Shown here in pieces: positions 22,963-36,012 of a stretch of DNA of 64,000 nt. The stretch's first letter is position 1; each line of letters opens with the position of its first letter. The notes beneath the pieces were generated by a model. The model was not told the origin of the DNA, searched no databases, and was given only the letters and a program-made list of their open reading frames with translations. Made by a program: the position numbers and the translations under genes. The stretch is taken from the NCBI GenBank assembly GCA_907163375.1, contig CAJQUW010016870.1, positions 62,001-126,000 on the forward strand, in the 5' to 3' direction. The stretch comes from Prostheceraeus crozeri. Its lineage: Eukaryota; Platyhelminthes; Polycladida; Euryleptidae.

Positions 22963-24531
22963 ATCTGAATACTCCCATGGAGCAAATGAAGGAAGTTCTG
23001 GCTTTTAGTTATCCGGAAGACATGAAGATTCATTTACGTGCATGCAGAGCTAACCAGATTGCAATCCTTTGGGATAGCACATCAGGGGAAAATGGCGTTT
23101 CAAATAACTTCGAAGAATGAATCCCCTTTTGATAATTGATAAAAAGAAGGAGCAACGAAATTCATATAAGGATTTAATAGCACGAGACCCTTCGTCCAAC
23201 CTAAATGGGTGCCAACTTTGGACTGGAAAAAGCTTGGATACAAACTTAGATATTCTGAAAATTCGAACAATATCTTGTTACACTTGAGAAAATATAGAGA
23301 TATCCTTGTATATGAACAAGGCAAGTCAACAAAAATAGAAATGCTGCGGTTATTTGAAACTCCTTGCGACTGAGTGCTCATCAATGCTCAGTCCATTGCA
23401 TTTGGAATCGGTTAACAGTTCCATGATGACTCCTGGATCACATGAAGTATTCAGTACGAAGTGATATTTAATCATCGTCCGTTTTCTAAGACTTAGATTG
23501 ATGTTTTGTCGCTTGTTGACTGCAAAAGCATTGAAAACCATCTGATGACACAGATCATGCAATTACTTTATTCTTGATCGCTTCTATGAACTCTTGAACG
23601 CATCTTTGAATATTTTAAAAATTATTGTTTATGACTGCTGGAACTAAATCAAGCTGAAGCTACAAGCAATTTTCGGGATTTTCTGATTGTGACTTCCAAT
23701 TTCAAACTGTCATTCAAAACATTTACAACTCAACCATAGGAAGTGAGAGATAAAGAAAAAAAGTACGATTTTAAGCAGATTCTTTGCGTGAGACACAATA
23801 CATGAATTCAATCGAACTATTTTCTTTCCCAGTATTATTAACTAAAATCTTTCCCAGATTTTATTCCAGGTTGCTCCAAGAATATCTGGTGTTCTCAGCG
23901 CATGAGCAAAAATCTCCCAGCAACTTGCATCTTTTTGTGCTTCGATTTTCATGGAGTATAAAAACATCCTCTGGTTGCTTGCATATGGTATCTTGACAAT
24001 TTACAATGAGATATTATGTTTAGTCCTTCACAACGAACGTTTCAATGTGCATACGACTAAAAGGAATGCTTAGATAATAGAATCACTTGGGTATCCATAT
24101 CCACCATTTCTAAGGGTCGAATAACAAAAGGAAAATCAGAATTTCGAGACGAACTTAATGAATAATAATTTACATTTGACTCATAATTTCTTGAAATAAG
24201 TATATAATGACACAGATTTTTTATCGTATTTATCGAAAGTCCTTAAGTGTGATGGAATACGTATAGTCCATGAAAAGGAAAGTCCTATGAAATTTCAAAA
24301 AATGAAAGGCAGTTTTTTTGAGAATATTTGATTAATTTTTGCATGCCAGACGCTAATTGGAATAAATTATTAGGTTCCATGAAGTTTGCATTGATTTAAC
24401 GTATTGCCAATACAAATTCATTAAATTAAATGAAACCAAAAAGCTAAAATTTGAAAGTATCGTATTGAGCTTTGTTCTATCGTGAAATGTATCATTCAAC
24501 AAGGAATCCTTTTCTCAATCAATTTCAGCTA

Positions 24532-24660
24532 TACCCGCGAGGAAATAAGTGGTTATGATCATAGTATGAAAGTGAAATATTTTTTGTACACAAATCATAG
24601 TATGAAGATTTCATACGCAAATCATAGTATGATTCATACCCACTTATTTCCTCGCGGGTA
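24532..24660. mobile_element. 129-bp MITE
   Basis: Ends TACCCGCGAGGAAATAAGTG and its perfect inverse CACTTATTTCCTCGCGGGTA. TA occurs at each border (target duplication of the Tc1/mariner type, if the outer TA is the target). The interior carries ATCATAGTATGA three times. The two arms are essentially identical, so insertion is recent. Confidence 0.85.
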
Positions 24661-26085
24661 ATTAAAGTTATTCATTTATTCATTGTAGTTATATACAAAT
24701 TTAATTTAATTTGTATTATAATTTAATAAATATATTGAATACATGTTAGTTGTAATATAAGCTAATCAGGCTTGCTCCCATTTTTCAACGGACGATGCAA
24801 CTCAATATTTAATTATTCTGTTCGCATTGTAATTTGAAGAAATATCTGAGTTACAGACAGCAATCGAGAAGGAGTATTTAAGAATGCTTTATACTAAAGA
24901 TTGACTGTTAAGGGTATGAACGTTCAATCAATTGGAGGGCACGGTTTCGTTCAGTGATCAGCTGACCTATTGACAAGTGGAAAAGGGGAGATAACTTACA
25001 TGCACTCTGCAATGTGCAGCTTCATAAGCTTAGACAACAAAATAAATATAATCTTTTTCAAGTTTAATCGTATTCGAAAATGTGAGCTTTCACCATGTTC
25101 AGTCAATGAAGTTTTAACAGGTGGTGAAATCCTAACAAGGGTGGTAAAACTTGGTACATCCTTGTTTTAAGCATAAAGCCACAAAAAATCTGAAATTCAA
25201 GAAAACCACGATTCAGGATTATATTCTGAGAAATAACGGCAGTATACTTTAGAAAGAAAATTTATTAAATTTAAAAAGCAATCAGTGCATCACCAGCAAA
25301 ATGAGAATTCACCAAATCATTTGAAGCTTAAGATTTGATAAAGAAACTAGTGATAGCAAACTGATAATATTATCTGGCAACGTCTTACCTAAATTATATT
25401 CTGTCTCTCAGGGCATGCAAAAAAGATGCGCTTATTATTATTCATTAAATACCATCATAGCATGTTTGCTTTTGTTTTTCTTTAATTTCGAAGTGAAGCA
25501 ATGGTCTAAACATGAGCTGATGCTGAAATAAGCTTATCTAGGTAAGTTTGCAATTCCCCATTCTTAAGCAATTTCACATACTTTTGTGAATGTTGGGATC
25601 ATTGAAATAACCGGTATGATTATTTCTGACGGCATTTATCAATAAGTCTGGTGCTGTTTACCAAATCCTAAAATTACAACTCTACACTGAAGAAACAGAT
25701 TTTAGGCCTTAACATTCAATTCCTGTTTCTGCAATAACATATATTGTTGTCATTATTGCTTGTTTGGCTATTACATTAAATCAGGTTGCTTAGTGATTGC
25801 ATTTCAGAAAATGATTCCAGGCAATCATTGTGCAATAGGCAACTAAATCGGCAGTAGTTTAAACCAAATTACAAAACAAAAAGGAAATATCACATAATAT
25901 ATATCCTATTTTGTCAGATATATTAATGTGAGAAATAAACGCAACGATGATGGGCGGAATATTTTCACGGAAAAGTTCAAAGACTAAATGTAATAGCCAC
26001 CCATTGAATTTCTACTTTAATAAAAAACATATTATACTCATCATAATTGGGTTTGGTTGGTGCACAAGACTTAAGTAAAACTCAC
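24661..26085. other. dynamin intron, nothing recognised
   Basis: AT-rich sequence with only short frames. No repeat ends or tRNA-like heads were seen. Confidence 0.5.
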
Positions 26086-26434
26086 CCGTTGATCCACTAT
26101 ATGGACCTGGACGCGCTGAAGGAATCGGTGGAGGTCTATCTCCCAATGGAGTAGTAGGTCTTGGCTTTCGCGTTGGCCCACCACCATTAGCAGTACCATT
26201 CCGCATAGATTGGTCTGGTTGGAGCCAATCATTCGTAACCGGTGGTGGAGTCGGTTCGGTAACCGTGTTTGTTGTTACTTCAGCAATAATACCCAATGCT
26301 TCTTTCATCGCATGGTATACACGGAGCAGCTCATCACGGCGAGCAACTTCTGATTCTGACTCATTCATTAGCGCACCTTGATCTGGTACCTGATAGATAT
26401 AGGCCACCAATTCTGACCGCAGAAACATTTTTAA
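26086..26434 (-). CDS. DNM: dynamin, exon covering end of GED and start of proline-rich domain
   Basis: Reads LKMFLRSELVAYIYQVPDQ, then ARRDELLRVYHAMKEALGII, the second GED helix; human dynamin-1 has RRDEMLRMYHALKEALSII. Joined to the previous exon it aligns with human dynamin-1 without a gap from IMH to SELVA. After EPTPPPVTNDWLQPDQ (the conserved PPPV-x-x-WL at the GED/PRD border) comes a proline-rich stretch with TRKPRPTTPL and RPPPIPSARPGP, candidate SH3 ligands for endocytic partners of the amphiphysin/endophilin type. Acceptor is tttctcatcag before TTA, donor is ACG G before gtgagt. The 349-nt exon starts in phase 0 and ends in phase 1, matching the last exon. Confidence 0.96.
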
Positions 26435-27655
26435 CTGATGAGAAAAAAGGAGATCATTTAATAATGCTGTGTGAAATGTGATCAGATCAATTTAAGAAAA
26501 TGTATTTTCCATACTTATTGCAAAATTCAAAATTTGAATGTTCTCCAAAATACCTCGAAGGTTCTATTTCAGGCATTAGAATCTTAAATTATGGTGCAAA
26601 ACTTTAAAACATGTAAATGAAGGGAAGTTACATGTGCTGATGTCTGACATCCGATAGGAAAAGCAGAAATTTGAGCAACGTCACGTCATCTCGCTTATCA
26701 ATCCACAAACGGCAAAATCTGTTATTAAATTTAATGGCAGTTCCTAAAAAACACTATTTGCTCAAGTTCACTCAATCAGAAGAAGAGAGCTTTCAGAAGT
26801 TCGATTGCATTGAGTTACAAATCATCAGACACCTGCTTATGCAGAAATAACTCGATAATTGCAATTCCTCTTGAACACATAATAAGCACTTTTTCTTCTC
26901 TCGCTAGGAATTTAATGTCAAGTAGTTATATGCATCGATGTTTGACATTAAAATCCTATCGAAGAAAAGAGATTCACGTGTTCTATCAGAATGTCTGAGG
27001 TTTACTTGAAGAGAAGTTTGCATTAACATGAAATGAGCAGAATACAAGTAGCATTCTCAAAATAGTGCCAAACATTGCATTTCAAAAACTATAGAGCTGA
27101 AATATGAATGTCTCCGAATGCAAGTGATGGAATAAAAGCTCCAATCAAAAGCAAACAAGAACTCATCACACACCCCTAGACCAGTGACATTGTATTTTCT
27201 ACGAGAGTTCACTACTAGTTTGTTATCACTAGTAGTGAGTGATATATCTAAGCAGTTCATCGAACGTTGATGTGTTTTGCATCCGGTGGAAGGCACTAGT
27301 GCCAAAGTATCGACAGTGGCAGGTAGTATCTATATACGCTGCATTTCACCTGATCCGATCAAAAGCATAACAGAGGAAAAAAACGATAGGAATTACAAAT
27401 CTCTCGAACCAGGGAATCCTAATATATCTATGCAGTACAATAAAATATCTTAGTAGTCCGTGCTAAAACCAACTGGTCATCTACGTTTCACATTATTTTA
27501 ATTATTGCAAATCAAAATGGTTCTTCAAAATATTGAAGTGAAGCCTTGAGAATTTTTGAAATTTGTGCACATGTCGCTGTTGCTGTTTAGTTGTTAATAA
27601 AGGACTTGCTATGAAATACTGCAAACGTATAAAACCAATGAGCATTGTTATTCGC

Positions 27656-28863
27656 AGGCTGTCTACCGAAGAGAAAGTCAAAAAATGAGAAAAAATGACG
27701 AATTTTTCAAGAAAAAAATGAAAAAAAAGATTTTTGGGTGCGGAAAAATGAAAGAAATGATAAAGAATCTACTAAGAGAATCGAACATATATAGTAATTC
27801 ACTTTCCATCATTGCAATAGTATAAAATTTTTTTTTTTTGATTGACTCCTGTAGCATTTCCATCCAAACAACATATCCGACAGTCATCATTCAAAAGATT
27901 ATACGCTGCAAATCTTAAGGTTAAAAAATCGTACATATCAAAATCGTGTACCCGTGATTTAATAAATACAATGAATGCATCATTAATTATCCATCACTGT
28001 ATACCGTCCCGTGATATCGAAGTCACACTTAACATTACTACTCAAGTTGTACGCGCTCAACATCCAGCTCAAAAATAAAAACATTGGTGATATTGGTAAC
28101 AAAACAAAACAATTCATGAATAATTGCAAATATAGTTCATGGCTTCACATCTTCTTTCGATTTTTAACATTGTTCATAAGTTTCTCGAATATCTCTGCTC
28201 TTTTATAGAATTGTTTTGTATCAATTCAAACACTATTTTGTGTTTATAAAGTTACACCAAGTCACACGAATAAAGCAAAAATTCCTCCTCATTTCTTGTT
28301 TTTTATTGTTTGCATATGGGGGGGGGGGGGACATTAAAGGTCAGAAGTCAGGGGGGGGCTAACTCAAGGAAAATCCGGGGGGCAATTATAACAAAAAAAA
28401 AATAAACTTGGTTTGCATTTTTATTACTGACTGAATGAACAAAAGGAATATAACTCAGTGAAATACAATAAAATAATTTATTACACCTACAAATACTGTA
28501 CTCAGTAGTATTAATAAACACCTGTCGTTCGTTGATTTACAAAATATAATCGCCGTGAAATACCAATAAAGAATATGTACTACACGTGTTGCGGAAGTTT
28601 AATGATTCTCCATCAAGTTATACGACATCTGGAGTTCAGTGCATTAGTCAACAAAATCATAAAATCCAAAAAGTGGAGAGTTGATATCTCTAAGGATTAA
28701 TTTTGAACTATGCTAGTAGTCGGCAATTTACGAAAATCTATTTGAGAATGCATGATTTCGAAGAAAAAATGAAAAAAATGACAGCAGCAGCAAAAAAATG
28801 AAATAAAATGATATGTTACCAAAAAAATGAAGAAAATGAAAAAAATGACGCACTAGACAGCCT
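27656..28863. mobile_element. non-autonomous hAT-type element, 1208 bp
   Basis: Ends AGGCTGTCTA and TAGACAGCCT. The flanking octamers are TTATTCGC on the left and GTATTCGC on the right, 7 of 8 identical. Both ends carry repeated AAAAATGA motifs, in opposite orientation, as subterminal repeats. The interior has no transposase and contains a G-rich patch (28319-28383) with runs of up to 12 G. It lies in the 2.5-kb intron between the two GED exons. A fragment of the same end occurs at 47120-47153. Confidence 0.8.
28319..28383 (+). repeat. G-run cluster
   Basis: Three G runs (12, 8 and 6 nt) lie within 65 bp of AT-rich DNA. Such runs could form a quadruplex on the plus strand, which is the antisense of dynamin. 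This is sequence appearance only. Confidence 0.5.
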
Positions 28864-28972
28864 GTATTCGCTAGAAACTGTTGGGCATCAACTGGTTATT
28901 GTTTTTCTACAATTGATGGTTCAATAGAGATAAAATACAACAGATATGATAATTCATAATTCTCAGACTTAC

Positions 28973-29119
28973 TTTCAAAATTACAGAATGCATGATCGCT
29001 TTAGGAACGATATCCAACTGCTCTTTGTGAATAATCTTCATATAAGATTCGACCAAATTTCTGATAGTTTCCACCTGACGTTCCAGCATTGGATTTTCGG
29101 ATTCAACTATGTCGTTCTC
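28973..29119 (-). CDS. DNM: dynamin, exon covering first half of the GTPase effector domain
   Basis: The exon has 49 codons, both borders in phase 0. It reads [10 protein letters not shown] then [20 protein letters not shown] and [12 protein letters not shown]; human dynamin-1 has [20 protein letters not shown] and MPKTIMHLMINN. The GED packs as a helical hairpin into the stalk and bundle-signalling element and stimulates assembly-dependent GTP hydrolysis. Acceptor is tctttttttag before GAG, donor is AAA before gtaagt. It follows the PH exon directly (GNE joined to ENDIV), so no further exon is needed in the 18.6-kb intron, although an alternative small exon cannot be excluded. A 1.2-kb hAT-type insertion ends only about 110 bp downstream of the donor. 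Confidence 0.97.
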
Positions 29120-31189
29120 CTAAAAAAAGAATGAGGACAATATCATTGAGATCCCATCGATGTTATTTCAAAAACTCATCTGTCTAAATCAATCATTACA
29201 GCTTATAAGCGCGCAACTTTGTTCAACGGTAACTTACTGTGTTTATGAAAGTCTATACTTCGAAAATATGTTTGTTTTCACGAAATGTAATTATGCAACA
29301 ACAACCAGGAGTATTGCGAGGAACATGATGAACTAAAGCAATAAAGCTACGCTTTCTTACACAGAATATTCTTATGCGTTCATCAACTATTGCACGTAAT
29401 AAGTCGGAAGCTGACCTTCAGGAAAATCGTCCAGATCAAAATAATTAATCATTTGTATAACAACATATCACTTACGCTTTTATCGAGTGACACCTTAGTG
29501 TGCTGTAATTGCAATTCAACTGATAGACTAATCAATGAAATATTTCGTGATCAACAATTACATTGCATATAAACGCCTGCAACGCCTCGCTAAAGCATTG
29601 AAGATTTGCTCTATTCAAAAGGTAACGTCATCATAATTTTTAATCGCAATATGCTTGATGCTATCCGGACGTTATAACAAACACAACAGATAATAACACT
29701 ACATTTTTTTGCAAACAACTGACTTCACATCTGCTCTATGTCGCAGTTTGTAAGGTGAATTGTCAGTAGAAAATGATAATTGAAATATGAAACTTGAAGG
29801 ACCTCAGAGGTCAAAATGCTCACAACTGGGGGATAGGCAGGAAATTATAATTAACTTCAAACAGCACATTAGTCACTGTATGGATGACGTATAATAACGA
29901 TACACGAGCGCATATAAGATCTACATAAATTGACGATCATTCAGCACATTAATGCTGAAAATTTTCAGAATGTCAAAGTGAAATACAGACCGTAAATTCA
30001 ACAGACCGTCATGTGAGTGAATTTTTGCAGTTGCTAAGCATCTTCTTTCACATCATCCATACAATGACAATATATTTCACATCGGCCACTATAAGTAATT
30101 GTCATTTCAAAAAGCTGCACAATAAAATGGCACTCTGTACTTTGGCAAGTAAGAGGAGTATCGGAGTCGTCACAAAGTGCCTAGAAAATTATGTTATGAT
30201 GTCTTTGAAGTGCTGGTCAAGGGGTGCATCAGAGCACATTCTGCTAACTGCTAAAATTTGACTATGTTTAGCACCACAGGCTTTCATTAAATGACATTGA
30301 TAACGTCATACTTCACTTGATTTAACCACAATACCTCCATTTTCGTTTTATGTGCCTAGAAATATATACCTGATTATTTTAGGAATCGCTTGATGCGACC
30401 ACATCACAGATCTGATGCAACACTTGACAATGAAAAATCATTGATATAGTTTCATTCAGTCGTCATCGATAAGATTTTTTACTATGTGATGATTTGTTGA
30501 TGAACATCTTATCTAAATATATGTGACAGGAGCTTGCTGAAACACAGGCAATCTACATGTATGTTAAAGGTGTGCTGAATTGGTCAGAAAAGACTAATTC
30601 AACAGAATGAAAAATTGATTTGAACAAGACATTAAATCTGTCCATTGGGACAAAATAGCCAATGTCAAATATCATAATCATTGATTTATACAAAAGTCAG
30701 AAGCACAAGATGTGTGTAGGCCAATTTTGTAACAATTTACTGTGATGATTTGAATGCGGGAATAATCATTAACAAACATATTATGCACGGTGTGATCTTT
30801 TATTCTAGACATACTCAGTGATGACACGAAAACAAAATGATTTCATCAGTGGCAGTGAATGATCAGCAGATTTTTTTAAAAAAACGGTTCATCTTTCTTT
30901 ATCATGATGATGACAGCATTGATCGATTACGCAAATCAGTAATAAGTGTTGTCATTAGAGCGTTGGAAATAATCTGAATTTGCATGGGTGAAATAAATCA
31001 ACCTATAATTATGAGCTAAGCCACAAAGCTGCTAAGCCGTAATCCTTACCCTACTGTATTCCTGCAAAAAAAGAACGGATATTATGAAAGATATCGTCAA
31101 TATCGATGATACTTTACTACGAGCAACAAAATTCGTCACTCTTTTGATTCGTCACTTATTTAACAGGCCAAAATAAAGTCCTGTTTTAT
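29120..31189. other. start of the 18.6-kb dynamin intron, nothing recognised
   Basis: Short frames only. No repeat ends were identified. Confidence 0.5.
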
Positions 31190-31250
31190 ACTCTATGAAG
31201 AAGGGTCTAGACCCGAAACGTCGAGTAAAAGCTCGTTTTTTCTTTTCCTT
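31190..31250 (+). repeat. retroelement-type tail: hairpin followed by CGAAACGTC
   Basis: Reads ATGAAGAAGGGTCTAGACCC then GAAACGTCGAG, and a second small hairpin GAGTAAAAGCTC followed by a T-rich run. GGGTC/GACCC forms a stem directly before GAAAC. The same layout occurs in the tails at 2.9, 16.7 and 62.7 kb. No coding remnant was seen upstream. Confidence 0.5.
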
Positions 31251-32757
31251 TTTTACTAATGGATTTGCAGAAATTCAAGGGAGTGCGTTTCTCGATTACG
31301 AGTACAGCCTATAATCATGATCGTCCCGTTTGCTGCCATCACTTAAACTTCATGCGACTCAATTATTTTGGCAATCCCCATTTAGGATAAAAGTTCGAAT
31401 CGACTCTCATTAAAATCTATACACAGTATTTGAATTACTTCATCTATACATTATCATATGTCAATGCATGTTAGTCTAATAATCGTTTTTAACACTACTG
31501 CTGAATTTGCCAGTACCCCATAATTTCAATGCGTTCTAGGGTATTCCAGTGAAGTAAAAGCAGAGTCACTAGGTTCAGTTGATTTTCTTCATATTCTTCA
31601 ACAAACCAACAGCAGTCAGCAAGACCCATGTTTAATAAGCTGATTCAATCATAATCAAAACACTAAACTGCTTGAAACCACGATTCGACAAAATTGAGAG
31701 ACTTTGAAACCGTAGTAAAATCTGATAACATAAGTGAAATACAAATATTTGCTATTGAACTGCTTGCAGCTAAATAGTAGTTATCATGATCATACGTAAT
31801 TGATGCCTAAAATTCGCTGTAACGATACGATGCGAGATGCAACATCTAATGCACATAGATGACACTTTAACTATTCTACCAGAATGACATCTACCAATTA
31901 CACATGAAATCATAGAGTGAATGGTTTCTAGAGCTACATACAATACGAAAAGAAAACCACATACCATTAATGTACACAAACTAGTTTTACAGTTCAAACA
32001 AAAGCCCTAGTGTATCAAACCACATGTTTTTTCAGTTTGCATGCAATTAATAAGTCATTTGAATATTCGTGTATCAGCAGAAAATCAGTTGTGGTATAAA
32101 ATTATCGTCACGTGTGCATGAGTATCAGACTCTGCATCAACGTTTTTCTATTTACAGAGGCGCGAACAAACAGATGAGAACTAGTCGGTTGACAGTGTGA
32201 GTCATCACAGATCTACCTGAACAGGATGAGTTATAACAGGTCGTCAAATCAAGAGAAATAAAGAATAAGGGACACACTTCATGAGAGTTGGCTGAGCGAT
32301 GAAACCTAGTGAGTGCGTGTTTCAGTGAGCAGAATCTCTTATTAACATGGATGACAATTGGACAAGTAGGTTAATCTGATGCGATTAGTCATCTTTTCAG
32401 TAGATCAGATCTTACTCTCAGACAATTGCTATTCACCCACTGGTATTTGTCAAGAAAACATAACATTCTGAGATTTTTTCTCTCGTGTTTTTGGCACCGT
32501 TTCTCTTGGAAATGCTAGAACAATGCTGAATGAATTGGCACTGCCGTATTCAGGCCGACGCCAGGCAACAATTTTTCAGCTACAAAATGTGAAATTTACT
32601 TCAGGGATCAATGTCACCTTCAGATTTGTGCTTGGATTTAATGGCGATTACTCTGTTGACCAGTCAACACGCAATGAGTTCCATTCATGACAGTTTGGGT
32701 CATATCAATCAGCAGTTAACAAATGTGATGCTTTAAATGTTTGCACTGAGTACATTG

Positions 32758-32830
32758 TTGGATTTGGACCACTGACCTCTTGCTACCGAGGACATCGGTC
32801 TACTAATTGAATGAGCCACCAGCACGACGG
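32758..32830 (-). repeat. tRNA-like SINE head, family C
   Basis: The minus strand reads GTGGCTCATTCAATTAGTAG, with A-box likeness, then GAGGTCAGTGGTCCAAATCC, a B-box likeness with two changes from GGTTCGAATCC. Spacing is that of a tRNA. It is a single copy here, so the body of the SINE is undefined. Confidence 0.5.
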
Positions 32831-33129
32831 CATCATAGCAAGAGTAACCAACAGAATGCGTTTACACTGTTAATGGTGTCATCATTGAGGAAACTGCAGC
32901 TTTAATAATCAATATAGTATAGTAGTATGTATAACATAATGTATGATAACATTAATGCATTGAATATTCAATACATCACATTTTACATTAAAATTTCTAA
33001 TATACATTAAGATTGTCCAACATAGAGATTTAAAAACTAAAGCGTAAGAGATAAGCAACCAATCAAAGAAATTGCTTTGACAACGTCTGTGATTTAGAGG
33101 CATCAGAACTTCAAATAATTTGACAAATA

Positions 33130-33787
33130 TAGTCCGGCAGCCAGAACGAGTTTCTGCAGGGGACGAAGACGAAAGTGAGACTTTCACAGAATGATATGCA
33201 CCCTATGCCTACTACGAATCTGACCGTATGCCAGATTGTAGTTTTTGGCTAAAATGAAATTTTCTATGTTTTCTCTGATTAAAAAAAAAATATTAAGCCT
33301 TGAGTCATAATTTTTGGAATGGAATGTCATCTGGTCATTTCCTTTCATGTCCATGCATCCCTGTCTATAAAGCTAAACATATTTAGATTTGGCGAGCCTC
33401 TTAATGTCGGCAAACACAAACATTTTGAGCAACTTTGTCCACATTCAACGACATTCTCACATACATTGCCGATCAGATGCATGATGATAGCATATACAAA
33501 TAATAGGAAATGACCTGAAAACATTCCATGCCAAAAATTATGGCTCTAAGCTTAGTACTTTTCAGTTGATAAGAGAAAACATAGAAAATTTCATTTTAGC
33601 CAAAAACTGCAATCTGCGTCCCATTGGATTTACGTGTGTTTTTCTTTGATCTTGTCTAACAAGAAGAGGAACTCACTAGAACTCGGCAGACGTGCAGATT
33701 CGTAGTAGGCATAGGGTGCATATCGTTCTGTGAAAGTCTCACTTTCGGCTTCGTTCCCTGCAGAAACTCGTTCAGGCTGCCGGACTA
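33130..33787. mobile_element. 658-bp foldback DNA element
   Basis: Ends TAGTCCGGCAGCC and GGCTGCCGGACTA. The arms read outward-in as AACGAGTTTCTGCAGGG, then GAAAGTGAGACTTTCACAGA, then TGCACCCTATGCCTACTACG on both sides, and alignment continues inward for about 300 bp with small indels. The element is nearly all inverted repeat and non-coding. ATA flanks it on both sides, so the target duplication may be TA or ATA. It lies in the 18.6-kb intron. Confidence 0.85.
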
Positions 33788-35000
33788 ATAGTTCATGTTG
33801 AAAAATTCTAGTGTCGGCACAGACCGGTTATCTACTCGTAGTACCGGGTTGGTGAACCGCATTCAGAATTAATTAGATGCCCTAAATGTGAGAGTAGAAA
33901 TGACATTATGCATATTGTGTAATGCAACATGGTATACAATGTGGTTTTGTTCAGGTACTTCGAATATCACCAATGTTGAAATTTCAAGACAAAGGATTAT
34001 ATTAGAGAAAGGAAAATATAAATTGTATGAAAATATAGAAAACATGTATGTCAAGTATTTGCAGAGGCACGAAGTAGTCACCAGATGTATACTGTACAAC
34101 ATGATAAGTAGCGATCGAAGACTTCGACATAATTTTTCTTACATCTGCAAAACTATCACGTGATGTGTTTATGGAGAAACAGCATGCACATCAACAGTCA
34201 ATGAACTCGTCACATCGAAATGAAAACATAATAGCTATTTTTGCATATCTTTGTAGATGAGAAAATAGGTCAAGAAAACGAAATCATATGACAACGATCC
34301 CTTTTGGGAGATAGGTTGAACTCCGCATGTGACCATCTTACCTTGAAGTAAGACCGAAGGACAGCACTAAAAATGCATACATACATACATTTCATTATAT
34401 AGCCATGAAAGTCCAAGACAATTGAGGTAGAATAATTCCGGGAAATGCGAGCGCTTTTCAGAACAACGCATTCCTTGAAAAAGAATCCTTTAACTTACAC
34501 TGATAATAGAATGAGAGATACATCAGAGAATGCTTCGGTCATCGCTGAATAAATAGGAAGCTCACAAAATGTCAATGATGATGACTGACTTAGAGATACT
34601 ATTTGGGAAATAAAAGTTTGCAGTACACAATGCTCTTCTGTAGAATGCATTCCACTTAAGCTATATTTGAATTTGACAGAATTTGTAAGATCCAGGTCAC
34701 AATGGTGCATGTAATATTGCCAGTTCCTAATATTACCTGAAAATGGAGTTTCAGCTGGATATTTCAATGCCAAAAATTATAAAAATCAATATGAATTGAT
34801 TGATGACACGAATAAGTATAGATCAACACTTATAGCGCGGATAATTAATTTCACACATATGTCAAAAGTGTCTCTAATGATTGGAAACCATTCGCTAGAA
34901 TCAACGCTGATAGTGTCATTCAATTCCTCTACTTTCCGATTCACAATTCATTAAGTTTCAATACAGATTAGATATAATTGAAATTAAAGATTCGCAAAAC

Positions 35001-35129
35001 GGCGTCCTCATAGTACAATGGTGAAGTGCTTGACCTTGCGATCTTTCGGTCTAGAAGTCGAGTCCGCAAGTGTCATCGAAAGTCGGCAGGAAGGGACAAG
35101 CTTCGAATGAGGGATAGTGACGTCAAAGC
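35001..35129 (+). repeat. tRNA-derived SINE, family A
   Basis: Head GCGTCCTCATAGTACAATGG (A-box region), then AGAAGTCGAGTCC (B box) at tRNA spacing. The body is AAAGTCGGCAGGAAGGGACA, then GAGGGATAGTGACG. It is the copy with the best preserved head. The middle of the body is deleted compared with the copies at 14.9 and 62.1 kb. Confidence 0.72.
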
Positions 35130-35489
35130 TTCACACAAACGATAGTATTAAATTGTGCTGGATTTGTAGCTTTCAACCACCGTGTATTAAAAGAATAAAT
35201 TACATTCAGTAAATTACAATGTCCGAATGAAAGCATTGCCAGAGTTGGTTTACATACCATGATATCACTTAACGCATCATCTCGCGTGTATAAAAGTATG
35301 TGGGATATGGAATAGGGATTAACAAGCTGGTGATCATTTGAATAGGCTACATAAAGCAGCAAAAAATTCAGTTACTCATTGATCATGTAAAGACTGATTT
35401 AAAGAGATGTACAAAATTACACTTATCTAAGCCTAACAATTTTCGGCAGTCTCTACTACATCTAGATCAGTGTATTACTTTGCAGCGCT

Positions 35490-35760
35490 CACTTTTTTCT
35501 GTAATAGTTTTCGATTTCATGATCAAGAACCTTCTCTTTTTCTATTATGGCAGTTGCTTTCCTACGAGACTCATCTGATGGCTGTGCGGAAAATGTCATT
35601 TCCGGCGTTAAAATCAGCTTTCTGAGCTGCTAGTAGACTTTCTTTTTCCGTTTAAATGGTTTAATTTCTTATAATCTTCACTTCACATTGGATTTTTTCA
35701 TAAATTCGCTTCCTATTCTCGAGTTCCTTTTCCCTCTCTATGAAGGACAAATGAATTTGA
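35490..35760 (-). pseudogene. coiled-coil fragment, possibly a hAT transposase tail
   Basis: Minus-strand pieces ELENRKRIYEKIQCEV and QPSDESRRKATAIIEKEKVL, then DHEIENYYRKK before a stop, in different frames. The charged coiled-coil style resembles the tails of the two hAT remnants at 9.7 and 22 kb. No dimerisation motif or element ends were found. Confidence 0.35.
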
Positions 35761-36012
35761 AACCACAAGAAACATTATCAGACACGCAACATTTTATGTG
35801 TAAACTTTATTTCTTTTGTCAGAAAAAGCGCACGAAGGAAATTTCGCAGTATTTTTACACAGATTGTAGAAATTATTCTCACTGTGCAATTTACGCAGCA
35901 AGTGGCAACACTGAACGTGCGTAAGATTGACGTGGACTTGTGCACTCATGCACCAAAAGATCTCCACGGTTAGGCTGCCCAGAAATCCTGCGCTTGTCAC
36001 AACCTTAGTCAA

